NCBI GenBank assembly: GCA_030323305.1 | Contig: CP106741.1 | Location: 5,083,501-5,147,500, forward strand | Direction of reading: 5' to 3' | DNA: 64,000 bases | From: Paenibacillus sp. CC-CFT747 | GTDB taxonomy: Bacteria; Bacillota; Bacilli; Paenibacillales; NBRC-103111 | In this document: piece by piece, positions 28,714-38,995 of the stretch | How the letters are laid out: every line of letters starts with the position of its first letter | Position numbering within the stretch: position 1 is the stretch's first letter | Translations under genes and position numbers: made by a program | The notes under the pieces: model-generated | Databases searched by the model: none | What the model saw: the letters and a program-made list of their open reading frames with translations, nothing else | Told to the model about the DNA's origin: nothing

Positions 28714-30528
28714 TTACTGGAATTTCAATGTCACCTGGTGCTCACCCTGCGGGACATGACAGAACACCCAGGTGATGCCATTCTGCTGCTTCACGTACGC
28801 GGTCCGATTCTGACCTTCGATCGTATACGCGGTCTGGATCGGTAGCCCAGAAGGGAGCGGAAACTTCACGAACACGCCGTCCGCGTGGCTCGCTTTCGCG
28901 GAGAAAGAGACCGAAGACCCTTTCTGACCGAGGGTCCCGTTCACCGACTCCAGCTTTGTGCTTGAGGCGGCGCGGTCAAACCACCATTCACAAACCTGGT
29001 TGGTCGAGTGAAGTACGACTTGGTACTTGTTCTCCTCCACATAGCGAAGGATTTCATCCACGGCCGGCCAACAGAAAGGCGTATGCCTAGGGGTAACGAC
29101 GTAGGTGGGGTGAATGAAAATATTGAGCGTCCAGCCGAACTGAGCGGCACGATCAAGGGCTCCTCGAATTCTTTGCAAATCCTGCTCTCTAGACTCTTCA
29201 AAAATACGCGGCTCGAACAACACAATCGGGATATTGACGAAATCCAGACGCTTGTTATCGTGCTTGGAATCGTCGTACACGAAATGCGGATAGCACGTGC
29301 CAAAACCGAAGCCCATCAGATTGATGCCGTTGTCCGGCGGAACAAACTGATGGACGCGGGTATTATCCCCCTTGATCCCTAGCGCCGAAGCCCAGCGGGC
29401 ATGCTCCGCCCAGCCGGTTGCCGTCGAACAGTGGTTCACTGTGGCGATCGGAATTTCACCGAACGCCTCCACGTACCAATCGACCTGCTTCTTCATGTCG
29501 TGCTCATTGAAATGGCGGAACGGAATGGCGAAGTCGAAATGCAGCGACGGAGCGTGACCGTTGAGCTTGATCGCCTCGTATTCCTCCTTGCCGATCGCGA
29601 ACTTCCCTTCACGGTTCGGCATCAGGTTGATTTGATACGGCAGCCCTTTATCCTTAAAATAGTCGGATGACTCCACCTGAATCCCTTGCGAGCACTCGTC
29701 ATCCCCGCCGATGTGGAACATCATGTCCGGCAGCGACCCGTCTTTCATCGGCGGAAGTTGATGAATGAACGGCTGCGGCTTCTGGACGAGAATCGACTCC
29801 AGGAACAAGAGCCAGTAATCCGCTACCGGCAGGTCCAACCCGACCGACCGGCTGAGAATAACGGCATCGTTGACGCGATACTGCCCGTCACCGTCGTAAT
29901 CCTGATCGACCGGTCTGCCTTGGTGGATCGCCCAGATCGTATGCGGCAAATTAAATCCGAAATAATAGGTTTGTCCTTGGCCGAGTGATCGGTGAGCTAT
30001 GACCTCGTAGGGGGTCTGTCTACGCCACGCCACCTGGAGAACTCTGCCGAATGACTCGTTTTCATTCCTATTTAGCATGATCACTTCCGAAGACAGGATC
30101 GGCACCATCGCGCCGCGAAAGCCGTAGAACGGATCGGACGCCTCATTTTCTGCGTTGAAGACATAATACGCCGAGATGGTGAACGGATTGTCGGCCTGCT
30201 TCCACCGATGTACCGGCTCGATATGGAACAGATCGTCGGCCGCGGACGTAGCGAAGCCGATGAGGGTGCCTCCGTCTTCGACCCATTCGCGCAAGACCGT
30301 TTTCTCTTGAACCGACAAGATGAAGTCGCCAATGAACAAATATTGCAGAGAGGCGATTCGGCTCGGCTCTTTCAGATCGGCGCGCGATAGCCGCGCCGCA
30401 CGCATACCCATCTCATCCAACATTTCTTCCAGGTAGAAATACCAATAGTTTTCGCCAACTCGATTGGCTTCCTCGCGTAGCGAATCATCGTATACATAAC
30501 CCGTTAACGTACCATGATGGATCAACAT
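28714..30528 (-). CDS. Large two-domain protein: amidotransferase-like N terminus and polysaccharide-deacetylase-like barrel
   Basis: 604 residues from ATG 30528 (AGGAGG nine bases before). Residues 1-220 resemble a ThuA/beta-galactosidase-trimerisation-type flavodoxin fold (LQYLFIGDFILSVQEKTVL, WVEDGGTLIGFA). From about 250 the sequence PDMMFHIGGDDECSQGIQVE, then IATVNHCSTATGWAEHARW and LNIFIHPTYVV, recalls the metal Asp/His positions of NodB-like deacetylases. The C-terminal 90 residues are beta-rich (SVSFSAKASHADGVFVKFPL). No export signal. It could deacetylate an intracellular amino sugar before DUF4091 action; this is inference. Confidence 0.6.
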   Translation of the reverse strand: MLIHHGTLTGYVYDDSLREEANRVGENYWYFYLEEMLDEMGMRAARLSRADLKEPSRIASLQYLFIGDFILSVQEKTVLREWVEDGGTLIGFATSAADDLFHIEPVHRWKQADNPFTISAYYVFNAENEASDPFYGFRGAMVPILSSEVIMLNRNENESFGRVLQVAWRRQTPYEVIAHRSLGQGQTYYFGFNLPHTIWAIHQGRPVDQDYDGDGQYRVNDAVILSRSVGLDLPVADYWLLFLESILVQKPQPFIHQLPPMKDGSLPDMMFHIGGDDECSQGIQVESSDYFKDKGLPYQINLMPNREGKFAIGKEEYEAIKLNGHAPSLHFDFAIPFRHFNEHDMKKQVDWYVEAFGEIPIATVNHCSTATGWAEHARWASALGIKGDNTRVHQFVPPDNGINLMGFGFGTCYPHFVYDDSKHDNKRLDFVNIPIVLFEPRIFEESREQDLQRIRGALDRAAQFGWTLNIFIHPTYVVTPRHTPFCWPAVDEILRYVEENKYQVVLHSTNQVCEWWFDRAASSTKLESVNGTLGQKGSSVSFSAKASHADGVFVKFPLPSGLPIQTAYTIEGQNRTAYVKQQNGITWVFCHVPQGEHQVTLKFQ

Positions 30529-30676
30529 TCCGGGAATCCTCCTCTTAGCACTAAATTAGACACAATCTTGAGAATGCCGCCTTCGTGAAAAGAAGGTGCA
30601 CGTTACCGCGATATCGTGACGAACCGATCGCTCTCTTGCCCATGTGCTCGCGGAGGGCATGACTTCCCTCCACTTG

Positions 30677-31528
30677 TTAAGATTGTCCGGACCGGGCTGC
30701 GCCGAACCAGCATCGGCCGGGCGTTTCTACACGAAACGTCTCTATATTCCCTCGATCGGCGACCGTTACGTAACACGTTCTGCCGTCATCTCCGCCGAAC
30801 GTAAGGTTCGTGACGTTTTTGCCGGTTAACCCGATTTCCATCAGGAGATCGCCATCCGGCGAAAGCTTCACGACCGTACCTTTGCCCCAACGCGTCACAT
30901 ACAGATTGCCTTCCACGTCACAACGCATGCCGTCGAGGCCGAAATGCGGAAACTCCATGACCAGTCTCTTGTCCTTCAACTGATGATCGGGTGTAAGCTC
31001 GTACTTGTAAATGCGGCGCTGGAACGATTCGTTCACATACAAGCTTTTGCCGTCCGGCGTAACTTCGATCCCATTCGTCGTGCCCATGTTCGCTTCCATC
31101 AGCGTAACTCGGCCGTCCCGGTCGACTCGCCAGATTCGCCCTGTCCCGGCGTTCCAGTCTGGATCGCTCGCGAATACGACGTCGTCCGGGGTAATGCAGA
31201 TGTCGTTCGGCTGGCTCATCCCCGGCTCGTGCCCATAGACACTTACCTCTTTTGTCGCCATATCGACCTTCAACACATTATGGTTCGTATAATCGGCGAT
31301 CAGCATATCGCCTTCGCTCGTAAAGCGAATGCCGTTGCCGATGCTGCCGTTCGGAAGCTCCACGAATATGGAGCATTCGCCCCCGGGAGTAACGCGCCCG
31401 ATCGTCCCCTCCCTCTCGTAATTGACCGCGTATAGGTTGCTTTGCACATCCGTCGCAGGCCCCTCAATCCCTACCGTGAACCCGCCTACTGCTGTAAAAT
31501 CACGACTCTTGTAAAATTCCTCACTCAT
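30677..31528 (-). CDS. SMP-30/gluconolactonase-like beta-propeller
   Basis: 283 residues from ATG 31528, preceded by AAGGAG. Metal-dependent lactonase fold: GIEGPATDVQSNLYAVN, SQPNDICITPDDVVFASDP (metal Asn), TNGIEVTPDGKSLYVNES (metal Asn) and FGLDGMRCDVEGNLYVT (metal Asp). Sugar lactone hydrolysis is the usual role, fitting a dehydrogenase neighbour that would make a lactone. Intact; gap to the next gene is about 150 bases with no feature seen. Confidence 0.87.
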   Translation of the reverse strand: MSEEFYKSRDFTAVGGFTVGIEGPATDVQSNLYAVNYEREGTIGRVTPGGECSIFVELPNGSIGNGIRFTSEGDMLIADYTNHNVLKVDMATKEVSVYGHEPGMSQPNDICITPDDVVFASDPDWNAGTGRIWRVDRDGRVTLMEANMGTTNGIEVTPDGKSLYVNESFQRRIYKYELTPDHQLKDKRLVMEFPHFGLDGMRCDVEGNLYVTRWGKGTVVKLSPDGDLLMEIGLTGKNVTNLTFGGDDGRTCYVTVADRGNIETFRVETPGRCWFGAARSGQS

Positions 31529-31587
31529 GTTCGCATTCTCCTTTTCTGCGAATCTTCGGCAACGTGTACCGATCGTTCTGAGTCGAT

Positions 31588-32865
31588 CTACTTTTTTCCG
31601 TAGAGCCTAACCCTCAAATCGGCTTGGGCTTTATGACCGGCGAAGTTCTCCAACTCGCAGAGCCGTGAAACGTATTCGCCGACGAGCTTGCTCGCTTCTT
31701 GCGTGCATCGCTGATACGTGCATGTCTTAAGGAACTTTCCGACCCATAAGCCTCCGGTGTACCTGGCGGCGCCTTTCGTCGGAAGCGTGTGGTTCGTTCC
31801 GATCGCCTTGTCACCATAGGCGACGTTCGTTTCGGGACCGAGGAAAAGTGCTCCGTAATTTTTCATATTGCGCAGAAAATAGTCCGGGTCCTCCGTCAAC
31901 ACCTCGACATGCTCGAAGGCCAGCTTGTCGGCTTCCGCCAGCGCTTCCTCCAGGCTGTCCACCACCATCACGGTGCCGTAATCCCTCCAGGCAACGCCGG
32001 CAACGTCCGCAGTCGGCAGCGTCTTCAGCTGGCGATCGATCTCGGCGAGCGTGCGTTGAGCGACGGCTTCGGATGTCGAGATTAGGAAGGCAGGGGACGT
32101 AGGGCCGTGCTCCGCCTGTCCGAGCAGGTCCGTTGCCACCATCTCGGGATTCGCTTGATGATCCGCAATCACGAGCACTTCCGTCGGACCGGCGAACAGA
32201 TCGATCCCTACCTTGCCGTACAGCTGACGTTTCGTTTCAGCCACGTACGCGTTGCCGGGACCAACCAGCATGTCGACCGGATGAATGGTCTCGGTGCCAA
32301 GCCCCATCGCCGCCATGGCTTGAATGCCGCCGAGTATATAAATTTCGTCCGCACCAGCCATAGCCATTGCACAGATCGTCGTTGCCGGAATTTCACCGTT
32401 GATCGGAGGGGTGCACGCAATGACTCTCGGGACACCCGCCACCTTGGCGGTCAGCACGCTCATATGGGCCGACGCCACCATCGGATAACGACCGCCGGGA
32501 ATGTAGCAGCCGACGCTGCCGACCGGAATGTGCTTATGCCCGAGAATGACGCCGGGAATCGTCTCCACTTCAAGATCGCGTATCGTAGCGAGCTGCTTCT
32601 CGGCGAAATGGCGTACCTGCTGCTGCGCGAAGCGAAGGTCTTCCTTTACGCTTTCCGGTACACTTGCAACCATGCTTCTGATTTGCTCCGGGCTTAGGCG
32701 GAAGTTCTCGGGCGTCCACTTGTCGAACTTCGCTGACAGCTCTTTGACGGCCGCATCTCCCCGATCCGAGATGTCCCGAATGATGCTGCTTACGGTCTCA
32801 TAAACGCTAGGGTCGCTGAATATCGCATTCGTGTCCGATTTGCCCTTTTTCAGATAGGTTGTCAT
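31588..32865 (-). CDS. Histidinol dehydrogenase-family enzyme, catabolic HpsN-like
   Basis: Zn- and NAD-dependent alcohol-to-acid dehydrogenase fold. Zinc/catalytic residues are present: [25 protein letters not shown] (Glu-His), [20 protein letters not shown] and [12 protein letters not shown]. The [11 protein letters not shown] block and [20 protein letters not shown] match the sulfopropanediol dehydrogenase (HpsN) branch, not biosynthetic HisD. No other his genes are near. I use ATG 32865, with GGAAG eight bases before. It lies in the LacI operon with SDR and 3HCDH genes, so a polyol or sugar derivative is the likely substrate. Confidence 0.85.
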   Translation of the reverse strand: MTTYLKKGKSDTNAIFSDPSVYETVSSIIRDISDRGDAAVKELSAKFDKWTPENFRLSPEQIRSMVASVPESVKEDLRFAQQQVRHFAEKQLATIRDLEVETIPGVILGHKHIPVGSVGCYIPGGRYPMVASAHMSVLTAKVAGVPRVIACTPPINGEIPATTICAMAMAGADEIYILGGIQAMAAMGLGTETIHPVDMLVGPGNAYVAETKRQLYGKVGIDLFAGPTEVLVIADHQANPEMVATDLLGQAEHGPTSPAFLISTSEAVAQRTLAEIDRQLKTLPTADVAGVAWRDYGTVMVVDSLEEALAEADKLAFEHVEVLTEDPDYFLRNMKNYGALFLGPETNVAYGDKAIGTNHTLPTKGAARYTGGLWVGKFLKTCTYQRCTQEASKLVGEYVSRLCELENFAGHKAQADLRVRLYGKK

Positions 32866-32908
32866 CAGGATCACTTCCCTTTAATCGAATAAAAATCATA
32901 TTCCTTCC

Positions 32909-33886
32909 TTACATTTCCTGCCGCTGACTGGATTCCTCTTCGTCGCGCTTCAAACATTGGATCAAAAACGACTTCCTGTTTTGCGGAATCTCCGTTGCCG
33001 CAGCTGCTTCCCAGTCACAGAACCCTTTGCCGCTCTTCGCGCCGTAATGCCCTCGCTTCACCAGTTCCTGCATCGTAGGCAAAGGCGCTGTGTGGCTTGC
33101 CAGATCGGGATAGAGATAGGCCGATACGGCGTGAAACACGTCGAGACCGCCGAGATCGGCGCTGATGAGCGGGCCCGTCACCGCATACCGTCGTCCGAGG
33201 CTGTATGTCACCGCCGCATCGATATCTTCACGGCTGGCCACCCCTTGCTCAAGCAAATATTCGGCTTCGCGCAGCATAGCGTACTGCAGGCGGTTGCCGA
33301 TAAAGCCGGGAATCGTTTTGGCCAGCCTGATCGGCTTTTTGCGCATGCGCAGCATCAGGTTCGTGGCCCGCTCCACCGCTGTTTCCGCCGTACGCTCCCC
33401 TAAGACGATCTCCACGAGCGGTATCAGATGCGCCGGATTCCAGAAGTGTGTGACCAGCATCCGTTCCGGATGGTTCATGTAGGCTGCGATCTCTGGCGGA
33501 TTCAGCGCGGAAGTGTTGCTCGCGAGGATCGTTTCCGGGCTGCTTAGCGAATCAAGCTTCCGATAGAAATCTTGCTTAAGCTGCAGCTGCTCCGGAATCG
33601 CTTCAATGACGAAGGTGCATTGGTGAAGCGCCTCTTCCACGTCCACTACGAAACGGAGGCGTCCCATGATGTCTTCGCCTTCGTCCGCCTCGATCAGCTG
33701 CTCGTGTTCAAAATTCCGCAGCTCGAGCTCGATTGCTTTCTTTGCACGCTGTAAATCGTCTTCGCCCGTTCCTTGCAAAGTAACGCGGATTCCACGCCAG
33801 GCGGCATTCAGCGCGATCGAATGCCCCATGAGGCCGGCTCCCATTACGGCTAACTTTTCGTCCACCGGTCGTCTATCTTCACTCAT
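32909..33886 (-). CDS. 3-hydroxyacyl-CoA dehydrogenase-family oxidoreductase
   Basis: NAD-binding N terminus KLAVMGAGLMGHSIALNAAW, catalytic histidine block MLVTHFWNPAHLIPLVEIV, then IPGFIGNRLQYAMLREAEYL and the C-terminal helix set GHYGAKSGKGFCDWE. About 325 residues from ATG 33886 with GGAGGG upstream. In carbohydrate operons this family includes L-gulonate and carnitine dehydrogenases, so a sugar-acid substrate is likelier here than acyl-CoA. It sits between SDR and HisD-like genes with gaps under 45 bases. Confidence 0.87.
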   Translation of the reverse strand: MSEDRRPVDEKLAVMGAGLMGHSIALNAAWRGIRVTLQGTGEDDLQRAKKAIELELRNFEHEQLIEADEGEDIMGRLRFVVDVEEALHQCTFVIEAIPEQLQLKQDFYRKLDSLSSPETILASNTSALNPPEIAAYMNHPERMLVTHFWNPAHLIPLVEIVLGERTAETAVERATNLMLRMRKKPIRLAKTIPGFIGNRLQYAMLREAEYLLEQGVASREDIDAAVTYSLGRRYAVTGPLISADLGGLDVFHAVSAYLYPDLASHTAPLPTMQELVKRGHYGAKSGKGFCDWEAAAATEIPQNRKSFLIQCLKRDEEESSQRQEM

Positions 33887-33922
33887 TTTTCGTCTTCCCT
33901 CCATTCCCTAGCCTTCCGCCAA

Positions 33923-34683
33923 CTAAATGGCGGTCCACCCGCCGTCCACCCGCAGTGTCTCGCCAGTGACGAAATTCGCCATGCCGGATGCGAGAAACAG
34001 CACGGCATTTGCGATATCGGCAGGAACTGGAGTGCGGCCGAGCGGAATGCGGCTCATCACGTCTTGCCGGAAGGCCGGATTGCTCAGCATACATGCCGTC
34101 ATCTCCGTCTCGACAAATGTCGGAGCTATTGCATTGACCCGGATATTATGCGGCGCCCATTCGACTGCAAGCGCTTTCGTTAACTGCACGGCACCTCCCT
34201 TGCTGGAGCAGTAGGCCGCACGGTCGTAATACCCGACGAAAGCCATCTGCGACACCATATTGATGATCGTCCCCTCCCGCCTCGGAATCATATACCCGCC
34301 TGCCCGCTGCGAACAGAAAAACGTTCCCTTCAAGTTGGTATCCACAACCCGGTCCCAATCGTTCTCCGTCACCTCGAGCGAAGGCTTCGCGGTGTTGATA
34401 CCGGCATTGTTCACCAGTACATCCAGCCCCCCATGCGGGAGAACGCCTCGTCGATCGTGGCATAGCATCCGGCGACGTCGCTAATGTCGGAGACAATCGA
34501 ATGACAGAGCGGATTGAAAGCCTGCAGCTCCCGTGAGGTCCGCGCGAGATCTTCTTCCTTGCGTCCGGAGATCGTAACCGTCGCTCCCAACCGAGCGAAG
34601 GCAAGCGCGATCTCGCGACCGATCCCTTTGCTTCCGCCGGTAACGACAATTCGTTTTTCTTTAATGTCAGATAAATAATCCAC
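33923..34683 (-). CDS. SDR-family oxidoreductase (one frameshift)
   Basis: NAD(P)H-dependent short-chain dehydrogenase. KRIVVTGGSKGIGREIALAF is the cofactor motif; LDVLVNNAGINTAKPSLEVT holds NNAG; AAYCSSKGGAVQLTKALAVE is the Y-x3-K site. A GGGGGG run near 34424-34430 has one base too many, splitting the gene after about 85 residues. Restored length is about 253. It is the first structural gene after the LacI operator. Confidence 0.9.
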
Positions 34684-34704
34684 TCATTCACCTTCCTGTC
34701 AGCA

Positions 34705-34732
34705 AATGTATACGTATTCATTACAGAGTCAA
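34705..34732 (-). promoter_or_regulatory. LacI-type operator and promoter of the SDR-to-DUF4091 operon
   Basis: AATGTATACGTATTCATT (34705-34722) is an 18-bp near-perfect palindrome with central CG, as in LacI/GalR operators. On the minus strand TTGACT (34727-34732) and TACATT are 16 bp apart, so the operator overlaps the spacer and -10. It lies between lacI and the SDR gene. Confidence 0.72.
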
Positions 34733-35734
34733 TCACACTCGCTTAACAGCCGCAGTCGTTTTCCTGACGATAAGTTCCGGCTTTAACGAAATTTGAATAG
34801 GTTTAGCTGGTTTCGGTTGATCGATCAACTCAAATAACGTTTCCGCTGCAATCTGTCCCATGGCGAACTTCTGATGCCTAACGGTCGTCAGTTGAATCGC
34901 TTGGTGCGAGGACATGTGAATGTCATCTACGCCCGTCAAACTAATATCCTCAGGAATACGAAGCCCCACGGATAAGATGACATCAATACAAATTAGCGCA
35001 ATCGAATCCGATGAACAAATGATCGCCGTCGGCCGCTCCGCTTTGTGAAGCAAAGAGAAGGTCGCCTTCTCAATCTCCTCGGTCGAAGATTCGAGTATTT
35101 TAACCCAGTTTGGATTAATCGTTATCTTCTTCTCGTTCATGACATCCTGAAAGCTTTGGTATCGGTCGTAAAATGTGGAGAAATCCGTATTTCCGGAAAT
35201 ATACGCTATGTCTCGATGCCCAAGATCCAGCAGGTGGCGAACAGCAAGGGATAGCGCCTGTTTATTGTCAAGAATGACATAATTCCCTCCAAGACGCGGT
35301 TTGCGAATGAAAAATACACACGGGATTCGTAAATGATCGATCTTCTCCATCAACGGATCATCCAGCTTCATCAGAGATAGCAGAACCCCGTCCACTTTGT
35401 TTGACATGATTAAGTCGTACAAATTCGGAATGCGATTCTCATCTTCCAAATAAACGATGGTCTTGTAGCCTTTGCTCTTGGCGAGCCGAACGATCGCATC
35501 CGTAGTCTCCACGAAGAAACCGTTACGCAGCGGACCAGAGATGAGAGCAATGGTTCGAGTCGTATTGGTCACCAAGCTTCGCGCAATTTCGTTGGGGAAA
35601 TACTGCAGTTCCTGAACAGCTTGAAATACTTTTTCCCTCGTCTTAGATTTTACACTTTCCGGATTGTTCAGCACTCTGGATACGGTTGCCTGAGAAACTC
35701 CTGCCTTCTTGGCTACATCGATCGAAGATGGCAT
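34733..35734 (-). CDS. LacI/GalR-family transcriptional regulator
   Basis: 333 residues, intact. SIDVAKKAGVSQATVSRVLN is the N-terminal helix-turn-helix, with hinge FPNEIARSLVTNTTRTIALI, then a periplasmic-binding-protein-like sensor domain (VDGVLLSLMKLDDPL; GHRDIAYISGN; IPEDISLTGVDDIHMSSH). GAGGGG precedes the ATG. It heads the minus-strand operon and probably represses it from the palindrome at 34705-34722 in response to a sugar. Confidence 0.93.
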   Translation of the reverse strand: MPSSIDVAKKAGVSQATVSRVLNNPESVKSKTREKVFQAVQELQYFPNEIARSLVTNTTRTIALISGPLRNGFFVETTDAIVRLAKSKGYKTIVYLEDENRIPNLYDLIMSNKVDGVLLSLMKLDDPLMEKIDHLRIPCVFFIRKPRLGGNYVILDNKQALSLAVRHLLDLGHRDIAYISGNTDFSTFYDRYQSFQDVMNEKKITINPNWVKILESSTEEIEKATFSLLHKAERPTAIICSSDSIALICIDVILSVGLRIPEDISLTGVDDIHMSSHQAIQLTTVRHQKFAMGQIAAETLFELIDQPKPAKPIQISLKPELIVRKTTAAVKRV

Positions 35735-35750
35735 ATAACCCCTCTTTTGA

Positions 35751-36951
35751 TTATTGGTTCCATAGCGTAAAACCGGCGGCGGATCTCATCTTGTTCCCCT
35801 GCTTGACGTGCTTGATAATCGCTCGCTGCAGCGAGGTAACAGGCCTAAACGCGGATAGGTCCACATTCGGATCGTCGAACACGAGGTCGTAGGTTTGGTG
35901 CTCGCTCCCGACCACGGGAAGCGGTTTGAAAAATCGCTGAAACTTGACCAGGTTCGACTCCGGCGGCAAAATGCGTCCTAGTGCCGGGTCCATGATCCAC
36001 GATTTACATACGAACGCCTTGAAAGGCGTCCCCGGAAAGTATCGGGGAAAAACGCATACGCTTCTTCGTACGACTCCTCGCATTCCGTCTCCTTCAGCTT
36101 GCTTCCGGACGGGATGTGCACTTCCACAACGCGATCCCCATTCTTTAGCACTGTCTCCCACTCATTCGGATCGAGTGAGATCGGCTCCCGTTGTGCGGTT
36201 CCCTCCAGTGTTACCGGATGCCCGACGAGCAAGCGGTCTGATCGTTTCAGTATCGGAAGCCACGCATCCGGCTCTTTCCTTCCGTTCGTGCCATCCTGCA
36301 ATCCGTCCTTGCGGTAGCGGACATCGCCGTCGCAAAGCATAACGATCGCCCCTGTTGCTCGGTTGCGGACCCCAACAAAATTCCAGTGGAAGACGGAGCT
36401 ATTAAAGACAAGCCGGCCGAGCCGGAAAATGCGGGCATGGACATGATGCCGCAGCCAGCCGAGCTCCGACAGTCCCCATCTGCCGTGTCTTTTATAATAA
36501 TCACGGGTATACAGCCCGCCGAACGCGAGCGTCTCCATCATGATCTTGGTCGAGATCCCGAGCTCGCGGTACGCTTCGCGCGCCCTTTCGGTCCCCGAAA
36601 TGAGGATAGCCAGCGGCCATAAAGATGCCTGATCGCCCAAAGCCAGGGTAGGGAGCAGCCAATCGGACGCATTGCCCCCGCTCCCGGCGGCTGATAGAAG
36701 ATCATATAGTGCCAGAAGCTCGCGAGCAGAGACAACCGGTTGTCATCCGCTACGGCCGGATACAGCTGGGCGATCCGCTTCATCGCCTCATCCGGCAAAT
36801 CATACAGAAGTTCCGCATCCATCGGAAGCTGTTCGAAGTTCGCCCTCTGCTCGTTCGTTTCTTTCCATTCCTTGAACGCTGGCCAGTGGTCCAGCCAGCT
36901 CGGCGGTGCGTCCTGCCCCGTCAATTCTTTCACGAGCTGCTTTATTACCAT
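35751..36951 (-). CDS. Acyltransferase-like protein (NAT_N/GNAT-like C-terminal, DUF5596-type), two frameshifts
   Basis: Starts MVIKQLVKELTGQDAPPSWL at ATG 36951. Shifts near 36685 (PPGSGGNASDWLLP restored) and in the T5/C4 run near 36045 (FPRYFPGTPFKAFVCKSW restored) split it. Restored length is about 400 residues. The middle reads LGISTKIMMETLAFGGLYTR and FHWNFVGVRNRATGAIVM, and the end FVCKSWIMDPALGRILPPES then SNLVKFQRFF. I match this tentatively to two-domain N-acyltransferase-like proteins seen beside glycoside hydrolases in Paenibacillus. Catalytic activity is unproven. Confidence 0.6.
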
Positions 36952-37027
36952 ATTCCACCCTTTTCCATCTTTATTTATTGGATTGCAAGGAAACCGCCGA
37001 TGAATCGGCAGTTCCCCGCTAATGGTT

Positions 37028-38889
37028 TTATGGTTTGAAGACGATATCGCGCAAATAGTTGTTTCCGCTAAACGTGCTGGTTGGCCTTGTTCCCAGCGTT
37101 GTCGTAAAGACTCCCGCATTGGCCGTCCAGAAAAGATGGTTCGCGTTGCTGCCGGCGTTGGTTAAGTCGCCGGCCACCGCGGCATAGAGCTTGCCGGAAT
37201 CCGTTCCCGTCGTAACCGACACGGTATAGTCGGTATTCGCCGCTAGGTTGACCGGACTGGCCAAATTGTACTGGACCCAACTGTCATTACCGCTAAACTT
37301 GAACGTGTACGGACCGCCGATGACCGTATTGTCCGAGTTTCTCCATATCCGGATGGTATGGTTTCCCGACTCCCCTTGCACCCCGAACAAGCGAACCCCG
37401 GTTACCTGACCCGCAACCGAGGAAGTGAATACCGTGCCAAGCTCATACGCCCCTCCGTTGCCGCCGGACCCCGTATCCGCTTTGACGCCGAACATAGTTT
37501 CTGTATTGAACGAAGCCGGGTAGAAGATAACATCTCTTAAATAGTTCGTGCTGTTAAAGGTGAGGGTCGGTCTGGCGCCCATGGTGGTCGTGTAGACGCC
37601 GGCATTGGCAGGCCAAGTCAGGTCCCCGCTGCTTCCGCCACTGGCCAGATCCCCGCTGATGGCCGCATATTTATGAGCGGTGTCCGTACCCGTCGAGACG
37701 GAAACGGTATACTCCGTTCCGGTCGTTACGTTCAACGGAGTGGGCAGATAGAAGGTTTTCCAACTGTTTGAGCCTGTAAAGGTGAAATCGAAAGGACCTG
37801 CGACCAGCGCTCCGTCCGAATCCCTCCATATCCTGACCTTATGGACTCCCGATTCCCCCGAAACTCCATAAACCTTTACGCCTGCAATATACCCGTTCGT
37901 CGCTGCCTGGAACTTTGTCCCCAGCTCAACTTGCTGCGAACCAGTTGTGGTTGGTGTTTTTGTGGCGAACATCGTATTGATCCCTGGTACGGTGTAACCG
38001 CTCCAATAGCCGACATTGTCGTATCCGCCCTGCCGGTTGGTATTGAACCAGAGCTTTCCATCGGGGGCAATATTGACGGACTCAATCTCAATCCAGGTGC
38101 TTTCCTTAAGGCTGAAAGTCAGATTAGGATCCAATGAGATCGCTCCCGATGCTGTGGATATATTATGATAAACCAGTACAGCACTCTCGACCGGGGAACC
38201 AAAGGTCATCGGAACATAGATGCTGTCGTTACCGCTCCAATACCCCAACCCCTGATGCTGAGAACCCGTGTAGCTTCCAAGATCAATCACGAAATCAGGC
38301 GCTGCGGCTACCGAAATGGTTCCGCTGGTCGCGCTCATGCTGAGCGATGCCCGGCGAAACTCCGTTCCCGATTTGAGGAGTAAAGTTACGGCGCTGCTGG
38401 TTTGCCCCGTAACCTCAACTCCTGACATGGCCCAAAGCTGACCGGTAGGATCTTGGATATGGAACTCCCCACCAGAAAATAGGTGTTTCCTACCACCTTC
38501 AGCTTCAACAGCTGAATAGTTCCGGGGCTATTTTTTAAGGTGGCGACGAAAAGATAGGTCACTCCGTCGATTACCGTGGCGGCCATATCGTTGGCATGGC
38601 TTAAGTACGAAAGGATGTTTGTATTGTCGCTGCCATTCGTCATGAGTGTGGTGGCCCCGCTAGTCATTTTCGTAGAATAAAGGGCCATTTGGGTATCGTT
38701 AGGTTCGACTTTTGCGGAATAGGCATAGCCATTGGCCAAGGCCAATCCTTCCGTTGCAGTAAAGACATCATTGGGCAGCAAGGAGACCTGGGTATAAGTG
38801 CTGTAGGAAGCGGCACCGGCTGTGACGGGCATCAAAGCGGTAAAGAGCAAGACAAGTACGAGGGCGACAAAACGTTTACCTCTATTCAT
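37028..38889 (-). CDS. Secreted protein with two C-terminal DUF4082 domains (one frameshift)
   Basis: ATG 38889 follows GGAGG by eight bases; signal peptide FVALVLVLLFTALMPVTAGA. A shift in GGGG near 38469 joins YFLVGEFHIQDPTGQLWAMS. The middle region is beta-rich with repeated-strand character (DLGSYTGSQHQGLGYWSGND). Two tandem DUF4082 repeats end the protein, each running from ELGTKF/ELGTVF through GVKVYGVSGESGVHKVRIW or GVRLFGVQGESGNHTIRIW to NYLRDVIFYP or NYLRDIVFKP. Restored length about 620. DUF4082 modules accompany carbohydrate-active proteins and may bind glycans. Confidence 0.8.
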
Positions 38890-38995
38890 TTTCTTTGCCT
38901 CCATTTGTACTATGGCTTATATATCTGGATGGGGAGAGCGCACCAGCGCCGATCCCCATCCCTTGCTGAGTTCCCACATCCTTCAATTGACTGAC

